Assembly (NCBI RefSeq): GCF_037893015.1
Contig: NC_133658.1
Span: 884,299,038-884,363,037 of the forward strand
From: Macrotis lagotis
Taxonomy: Eukaryota > Chordata > Mammalia > Peramelemorphia > Peramelidae
Length of the DNA stretch: 64,000 nucleotides
Direction of reading: 5' to 3'
In this document: positions 22,140-34,030 of the stretch, in pieces
How the letters are laid out: the number at the start of each line of letters is the position of its first letter
Numbering within the stretch: the first letter of the stretch is position 1
Program-made: the position numbers and the translations under genes
The notes under the pieces: model-generated
The model's database searches: none
The model's input: only the letters and a program-made list of their open reading frames with translations
Told to the model about the DNA's origin: nothing

Positions 22140-23195
22140 TTTGTCCTGGACTATTTTTCTCTTTTTCCCCCTATTATTTGGTGACCTCATCAGCTGAGGG
22201 ATCCTTGATTACCTCTTCATTTATTACTCCTAGTTTCTCTCCTGAGCTCCAGGCTCACCTCACTAGTTACCTTTTGGACATTTCTCATGGAAGGTCTCAT
22301 AGGTGTCCAACACAGAATTCATTATCTTACCTCTAAACCCAATAACTGTCCAGGGTACCACTCTCTTTCTTATCATTCAGATTCACGACCTTGGATTTAT
22401 TCTTGACTTCTCATTCCCCTATATTCCACATATCTTATTGATTTTTAAGGCTTGTTAAATCTACTTATGTATTATCTCCAGTTTCCATCCTTCCTCTGCT
22501 CACAGAGATACTTGGATCCCTCTATTACCTTTTACTGGGATTTCTGCAATAGCTTTTTAATTAATCTCCCTGCCTGAAATGTCTCCCTTCTCCAAACTTT
22601 TGTTTCCACATGACCGCTAAAGTGATATGACTAAAACACATGTCTGATTTTATCTAACTCCTTTATTTGAGAAGCTTCCATGACACCCTCTTGCCTCCAG
22701 GATCAAATACAACTCCCCTTCCCAAGTTTGTTACATGTTACGTCACTCCTCACACTCTATGATCCAACTGACCTGTTTTCTGTCCTTCCCACGTACCACC
22801 CCATCTCTATCTGCTGGGACTTGTGCCTAGATAACTCTCCCTCCTCACCTCTGTCTTCCTCCAAAGCTCAACTCAGATATCATCTTCTTACATGAGACTT
22901 CTGATCTTTCCTTATCCTAACTACTAGTGGCTCCCCTCACCAAATTATCTTGAATTTGCTGGGTATATATTTTATATTTAATTCACAGAATTACAGAATT
23001 TGGGAGATGGAAGGAACCTTGGAGGCTCTTTGGCTGCCCCATACAAGAAAGGAATTCTCCCTTCTATGTATATGTATACACATCATTTTTTCAACTATTG
23101 GAATGTAAGCTTTTTGAGGACAGGGACTCATGTCCCTGTTTTGTCCCAGCTTATAGTAGCCACCTAACAATGCTTTTTGATTAGATGAATGACTA
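22140..23195 (+). mobile_element. L2 LINE 3' half, with a short insert
   Basis: L2 hallmarks in order: ACCTCATCAGCTGAGGGATC, CCAACACAGAATTCATTATC, CACTCTCTTTCTTATCATTC, GGGATTTCTGCAATAGC, AAAACACATGTCTGATTTTA, then GGAATGTAAGCTTTTTGAGG and ACAATGCTTTTTGATTAGA. About 22985-23080 looks like a small foreign insert (TTACAGAATTTGGGAGATGG). Confidence 0.65.
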
Positions 23196-23697
23196 TTCAA
23201 GGGCAAAGATGAGATTTAAATTCAGAACCTTGGTTCTGGCTCTCAAGCTCTACCCACTAAAGGCTCTACCCCTCTCAGAAGAGTGTTCTAGGGTCTTCCT
23301 TCAAAGTTGAACTCTGTCTGAACTTGAGCTAAGGTTACTAGTATATAAGATGAACAAACAAGCCTTTATTAGGCACCTAATTCACCAGAGAAACTTCCCT
23401 ACTTATTTTTGGGCCCAATGTGAAGCTTTGAGATCTAAATCTTGGAACCATCCCAGTCCTCTATGACACAGTAGAGTCAGATTCAGGCAGAGGACCTGGA
23501 CTTGAGTCTTGAGTTCATGTCCATGGGCAAGTCACTCTCTTTCTTTCTCTCTCATTGTCTTCATCAGTAAAATGAGAGTATTGGTTTGGAGGATCTCAAA
23601 AGTTCTTTCCAAATATATTCCTAATATTCTTTGTGGCCCAAACTCATTTCCCTGGACACTAAGAATACCTGTGTTTGTGTGTGTACATGGGGCTGAT

Positions 23698-23700
<3 letters not shown>
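23195..23700 (+). repeat. Old repeat and MIR traces
   Basis: A MIR-type block with TCTTGAGTTCATGTCC, TCTTCATCAGTAAAATGAG and GGATCTCAAAAGTTC lies at about 23480-23640. The rest has no recognised feature. Confidence 0.45.

Positions 23701-23736
<36 letters not shown>
23701..23736. repeat. (TG)n microsatellite
   Basis: Eighteen perfect GT units, preceded by an imperfect GTGTTTGTGTGTGTACATG lead. It explains the C-V repeat in the open frame 23509-23877. Confidence 0.95.
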
Positions 23737-23738
<2 letters not shown>

Positions 23739-23806
23739 TGTGACCAGGACCTATACCTGGTTTCCCACGCCCTGTAATTTCTTCTGCCTTCACACCTTTG
23801 CTTCAG

Positions 23807-23873
23807 GGGAGGCACCAGCTTGCCCAGAACAATACCCGCTGATGCCCCAAGGACTTCCTGGAGTGGGGCATGG
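23807..23873 (+). other. Isolated exon-like segment (weak)
   Basis: A pyrimidine-rich run ending CTTTGCTTCAG meets the acceptor pattern, and TGGGTGAGTA gives a donor pattern 67 bp later. The open frame between them reads GEAPACPEQYPLMPQGLPGV in its first twenty residues. I recognise no protein family for certain. A single Gly-x-y-like GLPG is not enough to call a collagen, and I find no neighbouring exons of the same kind. Chance is a real alternative. Confidence 0.15.
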
Positions 23874-24870
23874 GTGAGTAGGGTTGGGTTGGGTTTTTCC
23901 TGAGAAGCTTGCTACACATTCCTTCCAGCTCTGTGGGGGCTTGTCTGTGCACAGGAGAGAGGGTGGGCCCAGCACATCTCAGGCCCCAGGATGCCCCTGG
24001 GAGGAGAGCAGGCAGCTGTGCCAAGGCTCCCTGGATTGGAAACCAGCTGCAGGAGGTGAAGTGGTGCCAGAATGGGCAGCTGGCTAAACAATGCTCCCCT
24101 CACTCTTTCTCCAAAGCAGGGAGCAAGGAAAACTTCCAGATGGCTCCACACTTGCTTGGGGGAGACAGCTGGGATTCCCCGGAGGTTTTTTGGAGGGGGA
24201 AAGGGTGAAAGAGCAGTCTTCTCTAAGAAGTCAGGAAGGACATTAGACTCTGATTCTCTTTGGGGATGACTAGGGTAGAGGGAATACTTTACAATGGGCA
24301 AGGGTCAACCTGTGTGACCTTGGACAACAATCTGAACCCCAGTTTCCTCATTTTCAAAATAAAGGGGATTGGACAAGATCAGGGGCTCTTGACCTTAGCC
24401 AGACTTATAAATACTCCTCAGCTTTCATTAAAATTGGCCCATGTTTTCTAATTGGAATAAAAAGGAATAAATTTGAGAATTTAGCTTGCATATCCATATA
24501 AGAAATAAAATAGGTTCTTTAATTTTTTTCATAAAGAAGATTTTATTTAGGACTTGGAAACTTATTGTAGTTTCTTAAGATGTTTGATGTACTTCCTGTC
24601 ACCCCCAACACTACTGCTTTGGGGGTATTTCAAGGAGGACAATAACAGAGCGGTTTGCCAAATATTCTCCAATACCTATAATAAACTTTGCCTGGTTCCA
24701 GGGGTACATACACTTCACACAGGGAACCCTTGGAAGACGTGATCTTTGTTGTCCCTTCCAGAACTAGCTCCTATGACTTGAAGAGATTTGAGGTGACTTT
24801 TGTTAGTGACTCCTATGCTGGAAGAGGGTCCCCACTGTGTCCCTATGTCAACACTCCCCAGTTATTCAGG
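23874..24870. other. Unique, partly GC-rich stretch, no gene called
   Basis: Overlapping open frames occur on both strands at 23884-24301 but have no recognisable domain. A MIR-like piece lies at about 24300-24380 (CTGTGTGACCTTGGACAAC, CAGTTTCCTCATTTTCAAA). Confidence 0.35.
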
Positions 24871-26041
24871 TTAAAAACTCAAATCAATCAGACCACAAAT
24901 TTTTTAAAAGGAATTTACTCTGTGCCAAATATGAACATTCTGGGAATAAAAGGACAAAAGAGAAGCAATTCCTCACCCAAAGGAGCTTAGAATTTATTAA
25001 AGAAGAGAATATTTATATAAATAGTCTACCATTTCAATTTATTATTTATTTTGAACATTCTTTTCTTCCTAAATTTTGAGTTCCAAATTTTCTTCCTCCT
25101 TCCCACCTCTCCTCCACTCATTGAGAAGGCAAATAATATGCTATGGATTATACATGTGAAATTGTGCAAAATATATTAGCCTTATTTCTTTTTATTTTTT
25201 CCCCAGTTGCATGTTAAAAGCTTTGACATTCATTTTAAAAACCAAATAGCCATATTTTTTTAAAAGCAAGAAAAATAAAAAACAGTGAGAAAACTATACT
25301 TCACTTTGCATCTAGAGTTCATGATTTCTTTCTCTGGAAGTGAACACTATTATTTCATCATGAGTCTTCTGGAATTTGAGCAGAGTAGCCAAGTCTTTCT
25401 TTCACAGTTGACCATCATTACAACATTGTTATTATTGTGCACCATGATCTCCCAGCTTTTCTCACTTCACTTTGCATCATTTCATATAGGCCTTGCCAAG
25501 TTTTTCTGAAACCACCCCAGCTCATCATTTCTTATAGCACAATAGAATTTCATCACAATCATATACCACAACTTATTCAGTCATTCTCCAAATGATGGCT
25601 ATCCACTCAGTTTCCAATTCTTTGCCACCACAAAAACAGCCGATAAATATTTTTATACATATTGGTCATTTTCCTTTTCTTTGATCTCTTTGGAGTACCA
25701 ACCTAGCAGTGGTGTTGCTAGGTCAAAGGATATGCATAGTTTTATAGCCTTTTGGGCCTAGACTCAAATTGGACAGAATGACTGGACCAGTTCACTATTT
25801 CATCAGCAGTTCATTAGTGAACCTATTTTTTTCCTTCAATCCATCCAACTGTTGTGATTTCTGATAAGTGTGAGGTGGCATATCAGAACTGTTTTAATTT
25901 GCTTTGATCAATAGTGATTAGGGCATTTTTATATGATTATTATATAATTTTGATTTCTTCTTCAGAAAACTTCCTATTTATATCCTTTGACCATTTATCA
26001 ATTGGAAAATGACTCTTATTTTTAGAGATTTGACTCAGTTC

Positions 26042-26310
26042 CAAATTTTAAAAAAAAGCTATTCCCCAATTGACAAATGGTCAAAGGATATGAAAAGGCA
26101 ATTTACAGATGAGGAGATTAAAGCAATCCATGGTCATATGAAAAATTGCTCTAAATCATTACTTATTAGAGAAATGCAAATTAAAGCTTCTCTGAGGTAC
26201 CACCTCACACCTCTCAGACTGGCCAATATGACCAGAAAGTCTAATGATCATTGTTGGAAGGGTTTTGGGAAATCTATTGTTATTGTTATTTTATCTATCT
26301 ATCTATCTAA

Positions 26311-26362
<52 letters not shown>

Positions 26363-27063
26363 TGTTGGTGGAGCTGTAAACTCATCCAACCTTTCTGGAG
26401 AGCAATTTGGAACTATGCCCAAAGGGCACCAAAAATGTGCCTACCCTTTGATCCAGCAATACCACTACTGGGTCTATACCCTGAAGAGATGATGAAAAAG
26501 GGTAAAAACATCACTTGTACGAAAATATTTATAGCAGCCCTGTTTGTGGTGACAAAGAATTGGAAATCAAGTAAATGTCCTTCAATTGGGGAATGTCTTA
26601 GCAAACTGTGGTATATGTATGTCATGGAACACTATTGTTCTATTAGAAACCAGGAGAGATGGGAATTCAGGGAAGCCTGGAGGGATTTGCACTGCACATA
26701 CTAACAGCAACATGGAGGTGCAACAATCAGGGACAATTTGGGGCTGTCTGCAATGGAGAATACCATCTGTATCCAGAGAAAGAACTGGAGTTTGAACAAA
26801 AACCAAGAACTATTACCTTAAATTTAGGGGAAAAAAACCTGATATCTTACTGTCTGATCTTGCTAGCTCTTATACTTTATGTTTCTTCCTTAAGGATATT
26901 ATTTCTCTCTCATCACACTCAATTTGGATCAATGTATACTGTGGAAACAATGTAAAGACTGGAAAATTGCCTTCTGTGGGGGGGGGGTGGGGGGAGGGAA
27001 GTAAGATTAGTGGAAAAATTGTAAAACTCAAAATAAATAAAATCTTTAAGATAAAAAAAAGAA
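26042..27063 (+). mobile_element. 5'-truncated L1 inserted in the older L1
   Basis: It carries the ORF2 C-terminal segment and 3' UTR. The plus-strand frame 26009-26704 contains SLLIREMQIKASLRYHLTPL, CWWSCKLIQPFW, FDPAIPLLGLYP and FIAALFVVTKNWKSSKCPSI, which are the conserved features of the L1 ORF2 C-terminus (the W, C and PAIPLLG blocks). An expanded (ATCT)n sits in the middle (26291-26361). The element ends AATAAATAAAATC plus A-tail. A 14-bp target-site duplication ATTTGACTCAGTTC lies at 26028-26041 and 27064-27077. Compared with the copy at 3.0 kb it has lost the TGAACTGATGCTGAG segment. It is a dead element: truncated at the 5' end, with stops. Confidence 0.9.
26291..26361. repeat. (ATCT)n microsatellite in L1 ORF2
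   Basis: About 17 tetranucleotide units with one AACT interruption. It is translated as S-I-Y-L and lies between a conserved 'FGK' and 'CWWSCKL' block of ORF2. Confidence 0.95.
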
Positions 27064-27103
27064 ATTTGACTCAGTTCTATACTGTTTTTGAGAAATGAAA
27101 TCT

Positions 27104-27255
27104 TTTTTTTTAGGTTTTTGCAAGGCAAATGGGGTTAAGTGGCTTGCACAAGACCACACAGCTAGGTAATTATTAAGTGTCTGAGACTGGATTTGAACCC
27201 AGGTACTCTTAACTCCAAGGCTGGTGCTTTATCCACTACGCCACCTAGCTGCCCC
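27104..27255 (-). mobile_element. tRNA-derived marsupial SINE in the old L1
   Basis: T-tract, GGTTTTTGCAAGGCAAATGG, GGATTTGAACCCAGG, CCACCTAGCTGCCCC. The target-site duplication TGAGAAATGAAATCTT is at 27089-27104 and 27256-27271, leaving the L1 sequence continuous once the SINE is removed. Confidence 0.9.
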
Positions 27256-27630
27256 TGAGAAATGAAATCTTTGCCAGAGAAATTTGCCATAAATTTTTTT
27301 GATATTACTTCATTTTTTGGGTGCTTTTCAGTATAGTGTAGTCTCCCTGACCATTTCTTTTAGCTAGCTCTATTTTTGCTTTTGCTTTGCCTGAGATAAT
27401 GATTGTTATGTAGGTCTTTTTAAAAAAATTTCAGCTATACCATGCTAGATTGTTGTTTTAGCCCTTAATTTTAACTCTGTGTATGTGTTTCTGTTTTTTA
27501 ATAGCAACATATTGTTGGATTCTGGTTTCTAATTCATTCTGTAATCTGCTTCCATTTTATGGGTGAGCTCATACCATTCATATTCATAATTAGGATTACT
27601 GTGTATTTGCCTCTATCACTTTTTTTCTAT

Positions 27631-27633
<3 letters not shown>

Positions 27634-27677
<44 letters not shown>
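27634..27677. repeat. (CT)n microsatellite
   Basis: About 22 CT units inside the antisense L1, flanked by TTTTTTTCTATCAA and TTTCTCATTCTTG. Confidence 0.95.
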
Positions 27678-27681
<4 letters not shown>

Positions 27682-28091
27682 ATTCTTGTTCAAAAGTTGA
27701 CTTTATGCATAACTACTATCTCCCTTAATCTATCTTCCTATTGACTTTCCTGCCCCCATTCTCTTATCCTTTTCTTCTCCTATTTTCTTATTGGTTAAAT
27801 TACATTTCTATACACAACTGAGAGTGTATGTATGTACGTATTTGTATCCTTCCCTCTTTGAATGAATTATGAAACTGAGGTTCAAGCATTGCCCACTACC
27901 CCTGTCCCCAATTTACTCTCCATTTGTAAAAGCTTTTTCTCATGCCCCTATTTTATGTGAGAATGTTTTCAGTATTTTTGTCTTTCCCTTCCTTCTTCTC
28001 CTAGTTCATACCTCTTTCTCACCCCTTCATTTCTTTTGGAACTTATTCCTACTTAAATTGACTCAAATTCTTTCCTTCCTTTTAATTGCCT

Positions 28092-28119
28092 TAATAATAA
28101 TAATAATAATAATAATAAA
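28092..28119. repeat. (AAT)n microsatellite
   Basis: Nine AAT units in the degenerate L1 body. Confidence 0.9.
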
Positions 28120-29348
28120 GTTCTTTGGAGTTACTTATATCATCTTCTCATATAGGAAAACAGTTTATTTGTCTTGACTTTCTTATGATTGATCCTTCAT
28201 TTTTACCTTTTTAATGCTTCTCTTGAGTCTTGTCTTTGAATTTCAGATTTTCAATTTAGCTCCAATCTTTTCCTCTGGAAGACTTGAAAGTCCTCTATTT
28301 CATTAAATATCCATTTTATCCCTGAATGATTACACTCAGTTTTGTTGGTTAGTTAACTCTTGATTATAATCCTAATTCCTTGGCCTTACAAAATATTATA
28401 TTCCAAACCCTGTGCTCTTTTAATGAGGAAGCCACTAAATCTTATGTGATCCTGACTGTGGCTCCATGGTATTTGAACTGTTTCTTTATGGCTGTTTAAA
28501 GTATTTTTCTCTTTTGACCTGGGAGTTCTGAAATTTGGCTCTAATATTCCTGGAAATGTTCATTTGGAGATCACTTTCAGGTGGTGGTCTCTGCATCTTT
28601 TCAATTCTCTTTTACACTCTTTCTTTGATAATAGCTTTTAGGTAGTTCAAAATTCCTAAATTATCTCTTCTTAGTCTATTTTCCAGGACAGTTATTTTTC
28701 CAATGAGATATTTCACATTTTCTTCATTACTTTGACTTTATTGTTTCTTCATGTCTAGTAGTCATTATTTTCCATTTGCTCTATCTTAATTTTAAGGAAT
28801 TATTTTCTTTAATGAGATTTTTTCCCCTTTTCCATTGGGCCAGTAGTGGTTTTCAGGGAATGTGTCTTTTCAGCGAATTTTTATGTCTCTTTCATCATTT
28901 GGCCAATTCTGCTTTTTTAAGATGTTATTTCCTTCAGTACTTTTTTTGCCTCTTTTTATGAAGCTGTTAATGCTCTTTTCATAATTTTCTTGTATCATTC
29001 TCATTTCTTTTCCAATTTTTTCCTCTACCACTCATCTCTCTTCCAGTTAGCATTTTTATTTGAGGCATTTTTTCCCAGGTAGTTATGATCAAATACTTTT
29101 TTAATTATTGCTCATTTTTCCAGCTTTCTCTTTTTAACTTTAAACTTTTTTGTTAAAGATAGCTTCTACTCACAGGGTGGTGGGGACACATTATCCCAAG
29201 CTTTAGGGGTTTTTTTGTGCTACTGTTTTCAGAGCTAGTTATTCTTCCAAAGTGGAGTTAATCTGAGAGAGGTATGATCACTACTCTTCTGGTTTGCACT
29301 CTGATCTTTACCCAGAGAGCTCCTCTGGTCACCTGTAGCTGCAAATAC

Positions 29349-29410
29349 TCTTCTTCTTCTTCTTCTTCTTCTTCTTCTTCTTCTTCTTCTTCTTCTTCTT
29401 CTTCTTCTTC
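29349..29410. repeat. (CTT)n microsatellite, grown from SINE tail
   Basis: About 20 CTT units that abut the 3' (A-tail) end of the antisense SINE at 29411-29537, so the tail of that SINE is its likely origin. Confidence 0.9.
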
Positions 29411-29537
29411 CAAGGCAAATGGGGTTAAGTGGTTTGCCCAGGGCTAGGTACTTATTAAGTGTCTGAGGCCGGATTTAAACTCAGGTACTCCTGACTCCAG
29501 GGCTGGTGCTCTATCTACTGCGCCACCTAGACGCCCC
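29411..29537 (-). mobile_element. tRNA-derived marsupial SINE
   Basis: CAAGGCAAATGGGGTTAAG, GGATTTAAACTCAGG, CCACCTAGACGCCCC. A short deletion removes the usual CACACAGCTAGG middle. Confidence 0.85.
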
Positions 29538-29994
29538 TTAGCATTCTTCTTGGTACTGGAACTGTGACCAGGTCCCCTGCTCCCATCAACACTTCTCTCT
29601 ACCCCAAAACTTAGGCCCAGAACTACCTATAGACAATAGAGTTGTCAATCAGTGTCGACAAAGGATTCCTGATAATCTATTTCTGACCAGTTGTTGGATC
29701 CCCTTATCATCTCTGGACTGAAAATTCTCAAAGTTGTGGCTAGAAGTAGCTATTGACACTGCCACTTGTGTTGTGGGTCCAGATAGGTCTTCACCCAGGT
29801 GTCATAGACTTCTCCTCTGACTTCTTAAGTTTTCTTAGGCCAGAAAATGTCTCGCCCTGACCTTTTTTTGTCTTTGCCACTCCAGAATTTGATTTGAGGC
29901 ATTATTGTAAAGTTATTTGGAGGAGAATGTTGGGAGAATTCAGCTGGGTGGCTGCTCCTCATCTTCCAACTTGGATCCACTTTTACACTACGAC

Positions 29995-31130
29995 TTTTGG
30001 GACATCCTATTACAAATATATTCAGAATACATGCAAGATAAAAAAAATAGGAAGAAAGAAGGATATTAGCATTGGAGGAGGGAAATTGGGAGAGGTTTGG
30101 TGTTTGAGCAGAGTTTTGAAGTACTGCCAATCAATTAATAAGCATCTGTTGTGTGCTATGAACTACTTTAGGCTTTGGGGATAAAATGATGAATATGAAA
30201 CAATTCTTGCCCTCAGGGCAATTATGTTCTAATGGGAAGAGGGGGAAACCACTTCACACTGGGTTGTTTTGATCTGAGAAGTCGTTAGGATGGGGAGTGG
30301 ATGGTGCCAAATGGTGAAGAATTATGATGTTTTTTCCTAGGAACAAAGGTCATCTTGGTTTGTTTATTGTCCTCAGATGAAGAAGTAGAAAGTCTGGGTA
30401 GAACAGGGAGAGATATAGGTGTGCAGCAGCAGGTCAGAGGGCAAGATGCACTAACTGCGTATTCCCTGGTAGCCACATGGAGAACTGGGTGAGATATGGA
30501 AAGGTAGAAAACAAATTTAAATGCCAAACAGAGAAGGTGGTGGCTCTATGAGTGGAGGGAAATTGTGAGGAAGAAAGAATTAAGGAGGCATGGCAGCTGA
30601 TTAGATAGAAGGGATGAGGGAGAGTGGTGGAAAGGGATGGGGGTATTATCCTTGCCTTTACAGACAAAATGCTGCTAAGTGGTCAGCCTGGGAGTATGAA
30701 AGCTTAGCCATGGAGGGCAGAGAGGGTGAAGGAGAGTGGTGGTAAAGTCCAGCTCACTGATGGTTGCCCAGAGAGCTCACAGTCAGTGGTGGGATGGGGA
30801 ATGAGTCTGGCATCTACATTATTCAGGGCTCCTTTGGCATTCCCACCCTTTGATAGATTTCACAATTGCTTCATGGTGTCACTGGATGCCCCATCTCCAC
30901 TTGGGTGCCAGGTGACTCAGAGAGGCCCTCCATGCACATATTAATCACAGAACCTGAATTACCAGAGAGATTAGGGGCAGGGTGTGACCACAGGCCAGGA
31001 GGGCACCAGGCCCCTTGGGGAGCATTGGAGGAGACTGGAGCTGCAGAAACAGAAGGGAGGTGGGTGGGGCAATATCCCTGGAAGAAGCTGACTAGGTCAG
31101 TCTCCTGGGTACTAGCCTGGAGCCTGGGTG
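29995..31130. other. Gene-free stretch with one dispersed repeat
   Basis: About 30120-30240 is the CATTTATTAAGC-type repeat (AATTAATAAGCATCTGTTG, TGCCCTCAGGGCAATTATG). The 30250-31130 segment is unique. Long frames at 30285-30667 (-) and 30866-31321 (+) have no recognisable domain and I do not call them genes. Confidence 0.35.
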
Positions 31131-31760
31131 GTGACTTGGAAAGAGTGCTTGATCTGGAGTCCCCAAGGGCCTTGGGTTCCAGGTCTGCCTCTGACTTGTG
31201 GAAAGAGTTCCTAGCCTATGTAATCTCTCTGAGCCCACCTAACCCTACAAGGTCTGCCCTAACTCTAAATCTATGTACCCCATATTCCTTTTATCTTTCC
31301 ATGTCCTTATCTACAAAATGAAGGGGCAGACCAGCTGACTTCCAACTATGATCCGTTGTCCTTATGTCTCAAGTCTCTATTGCCCCATCAGTCAATAGAG
31401 GAATTGAATGACTTCTAAGATCTTTTCCAACCCTACATCTATCTTCTTTTTATTTTTCTAGCCTCTGTTTCCTTGGGTTCAAATCCTGTCCCAGGTACTT
31501 GTAATCTTGAGCAATCTTAAGCAATCTCATTTAACTTCTCTCGAATTTAGTTTCTTTATCTTTAAAATGGAGATCATAATATCCCCTATCTGTTAGTGTC
31601 ATTTAGAAGTCCAAATGAGGTGACATATATACAGTGTTTTGCAAAATATATAAATACAGATTATGAGAATGAACCCATTATCCTTTTGCTTTTCTAGCCT
31701 CAGTTTCCCCACTTGTAAAATGCAGAGAGTTGGTTTCAAGAATTCTTGAGAACCTCTAAC
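31130..31760 (+). repeat. MIR cluster
   Basis: Three MIR-like blocks: TGATCTGGAGTCCCCAAGG to CTACAAAATGAAGGGG (31150-31350), TGGGTTCAAATCCTGTCCC to TATACAGTGTTTTGC (31470-31660), and a short CTCAGTTTCCCCACTTGTAA piece (31690-31760). Confidence 0.6.
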
Positions 31761-32270
31761 TCCAGCTCTAACTCAAAGACACATGGGTGGCCACCTGCTC
31801 AGCTCTCTGGGAGTCCAGCAGGACAGATAGAGGGCTGCGGAGGCAGATACTGTGTCCATGAACAAAGGCTGTCCAAAGCAGTCTACAGAGCAAGGAGAGG
31901 CCATGGGGCCTCAGTCTTGGTGGGCGGCACCCTATCAAGGCTTCCCGAGGACATGGTCTTCTGCCCAGGAGGGATCCCTGGGAGAGATGAAGGGAAAGAG
32001 GAAGCTGTGTCTGGTGTAGAGGATGCAGCTGCATCCTCCATCCCAGACTTCTCGTTCCAACTTTCCTCGGCCGGCTTTACGGCCATCCCTCCTCCTTCTT
32101 CCCTGTAATCTGAGCCCAGGCTGGGAACTGGCCCCCACCTCTGGCTGCTTCCTCTCAACACCTGCCTCCTGTTCTCAGAGTTCCCATGGGATTGCCACTG
32201 ACTCAGGAGGTCTGGGGGGGCTGGCCAGGGCCTCTTGACTGCCTTTCTCTCTCACTTTGGAGTGGCTGTC
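31760..32270. other. GC-richer unique segment, no gene called
   Basis: Frames at 31746-32108 (+) and 31768-32161 (-) overlap on opposite strands. I see no domain and no matching splice pair. It may be regulatory or simply GC-rich background. Confidence 0.3.
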
Positions 32271-33480
32271 CAGAGCTCTGAGTGAACTTTGGAATTAGAA
32301 AGATCTGCAGTGTAAGGGATCTGAACCCAGGCCTCTCATAGAGAAGAAAAGAAAGTCTGGTGAAAATGATGACTGAATTTGGAATCTTAAAACCTGTGTG
32401 ATCTTGGATAAGTCACTGGGTCTCCATTGACTAGTTTCCCGGGTCTAGAATGGTAGAGGATCTCAGAGGCCATCTAGTCTAAGATTTTCATTTTATAGAT
32501 AAGGAAACAGGCTAGAGAGAAAAAAAAGATTTATAGATTTATCTAAATTTCTATGTAGACATTTAGATGCCTTCATTTTACATAAGAGGAAACTGAGACA
32601 AGAGGGGAAAAATCCTAATGCCAAAGAATTCAGAGCTAGGGAGAGACATTAAAGACCATTTAATCCAAGTCCTTCTTTCTACAGTTGGAGAAACTGAGGC
32701 TCAAGGAGGTTGTCACTTGTCCAAGATCACATTTGTAGGAAGAAGGCAATAGAAGCTGGATTTGAATCGAGGTCCCTCAGACTCCAGAGAGTCTGGCTCC
32801 TTTGTACCATTAAATTTCCTCATCTGTAAAATGAGGGCATTGGATAAGATGTCTCCTGAAGACTCTTCAGCTCTCTGTAAACCTGTGATGAAGTTGTTAT
32901 TTTTGTGGTCATTGTTTTGTCTTTTGAGAAGTGTCCTGGAGTCATGGAACTTATTCTCAAGGAAGTCTTGCCTCAGTCACTTTCCAGCTGTATGACTCTA
33001 TGTAAATCATGCCACCTTTTTTTGCCTCATTTTCTTCATCCGTAAAATGGGGATAACAAAATCAGCCTCTTCACACTGTTGTCATGAGGCTCCAGTGAGA
33101 TACTATCTGACAATGACTTGAAAATCTCAATCAGTTTGAACTGTTCCTACTATCTACTATTTGGGTGGGCTTAGCCAGTAACAGTAACAATTGTCACTTC
33201 CATGGGACCTTCTAGTTGGCAAAGTATTGCTAAGAAATTATTTTAAAACGTTCTGTTTTCTCTTTACATTCTCAGAGACCTATTCAGTGGAATTAATAAG
33301 TGTGACCCACTTTATGATGAGGAAACTAAGACTCCAGAGAGGTGACGGATCTCATAGACCCATTGTCTGAAAAAAGGATTCAAACCTGAGTCGTCCTGTC
33401 TTCCAGAACAATTCTCCATGCCTTCTGTTCCTCCACTTGGAGGAGATGGTTTCCAAGATCCCTTCTCACTAGAACTCTTG
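32270..33480 (+). repeat. MIR and MIR3 remnants
   Basis: MIR themes near 32390-32460, 32800-32880 (CTCATCTGTAAAATGAGGGC) and 32925-33130 (CATCCGTAAAATGGGGATAA). MIR3 themes near 32450-32520, 32570-32780 and 33290-33420. No coding sequence is seen. Confidence 0.55.
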
Positions 33481-34030
33481 TGACCCTCATAAAAAGCCTA
33501 AGCTATGTCTAGGGTGTGAGCTCACACCCAGGGTGCAGGGTGGGAGGCCTGCCCGCAGGCCTGGAGCCTTTTAAAACCCAGGCCAGGATTTCTTCTAAAC
33601 CTTCATCCTTTAATTGAAAAGTATTTTGAAACACCCTCTGTGGATGGAGGGTGGAAGCTAAAGATCAAAGATTCTGGGTTCTGGAATTTGGAGGGGGGGA
33701 GGAATGAGGAGAGAGGCAGCCCTGAGCTAATTAGGAGGCTTGTTATGCTCCCAGCTAACTACCACTGGCTTGAGATGCTCTTCACCTGGGGAGAACTGGA
33801 ACATGAACAACCCTGCCCCACCCTCTCTCATAGCTTAGCTCAGACTAGTAATTACCTGAGAGGCAGATCCCTTGCCCTCCCAAATGTCAGCATGAAGCTT
33901 ATAAAATGAGACCCCAAGCTTCCAGGACTGTCCAGGAAAGACAGAACTGACTGGAGGGGCTTTCAGGATTCAGGGACTAGATCCAACAGGAAGGGAACAT
34001 CTTCCTTTCTTTTCTCCAGTCTTACTTGTC
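33480..34030. other. Unique gene-free segment
   Basis: Contains the inverted repeat-like GCCTGCCCGCAGGCCTGG (about 33548-33565), which includes an AP-2-like GCCCGCAGGC, followed by TTTTAAAA. No transcript evidence can be read from the sequence. Confidence 0.3.

Larger units (their letters stand above)
25030..29995 (-). mobile_element. Long antisense L1, host of nested insertions
   Basis: Read on the minus strand this is an L1. Its 3' UTR is at 25.03-25.3 kb, and the ORF2 C-terminal region continues to 26027 (plus-strand words CACAAAAACAGCCGATAAAT, TGTTGCTAGGTCAAAGGA, TGTGAGGTGGCATATCAGAA, ACCATTTATCAATTGGAAAA). It resumes at 27078 after a younger L1, and is again interrupted by a SINE at 27104-27255. 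From about 28.2 kb the sequence resembles ORF1 and the 5' UTR (TTTTCAGAGCTAGTTATTCT, CCAGAGAGCTCCTCTGGTC, TTATTTGGAGGAGAATGTTG). The middle is more diverged, and two microsatellites and another SINE sit in it. All frames are broken. The 5' assignment is from memory of marsupial L1s and is less certain than the 3' part. Confidence 0.65.

Noticed and set aside
23807..23873. Collagen gene exon
   Set aside because: Only one GLPG motif; no run of Gly-x-y and no neighbouring collagen exons were found.
26009..26704. 231-residue host protein gene
   Set aside because: The frame is L1 ORF2 C-terminus plus an (ATCT)n repeat.
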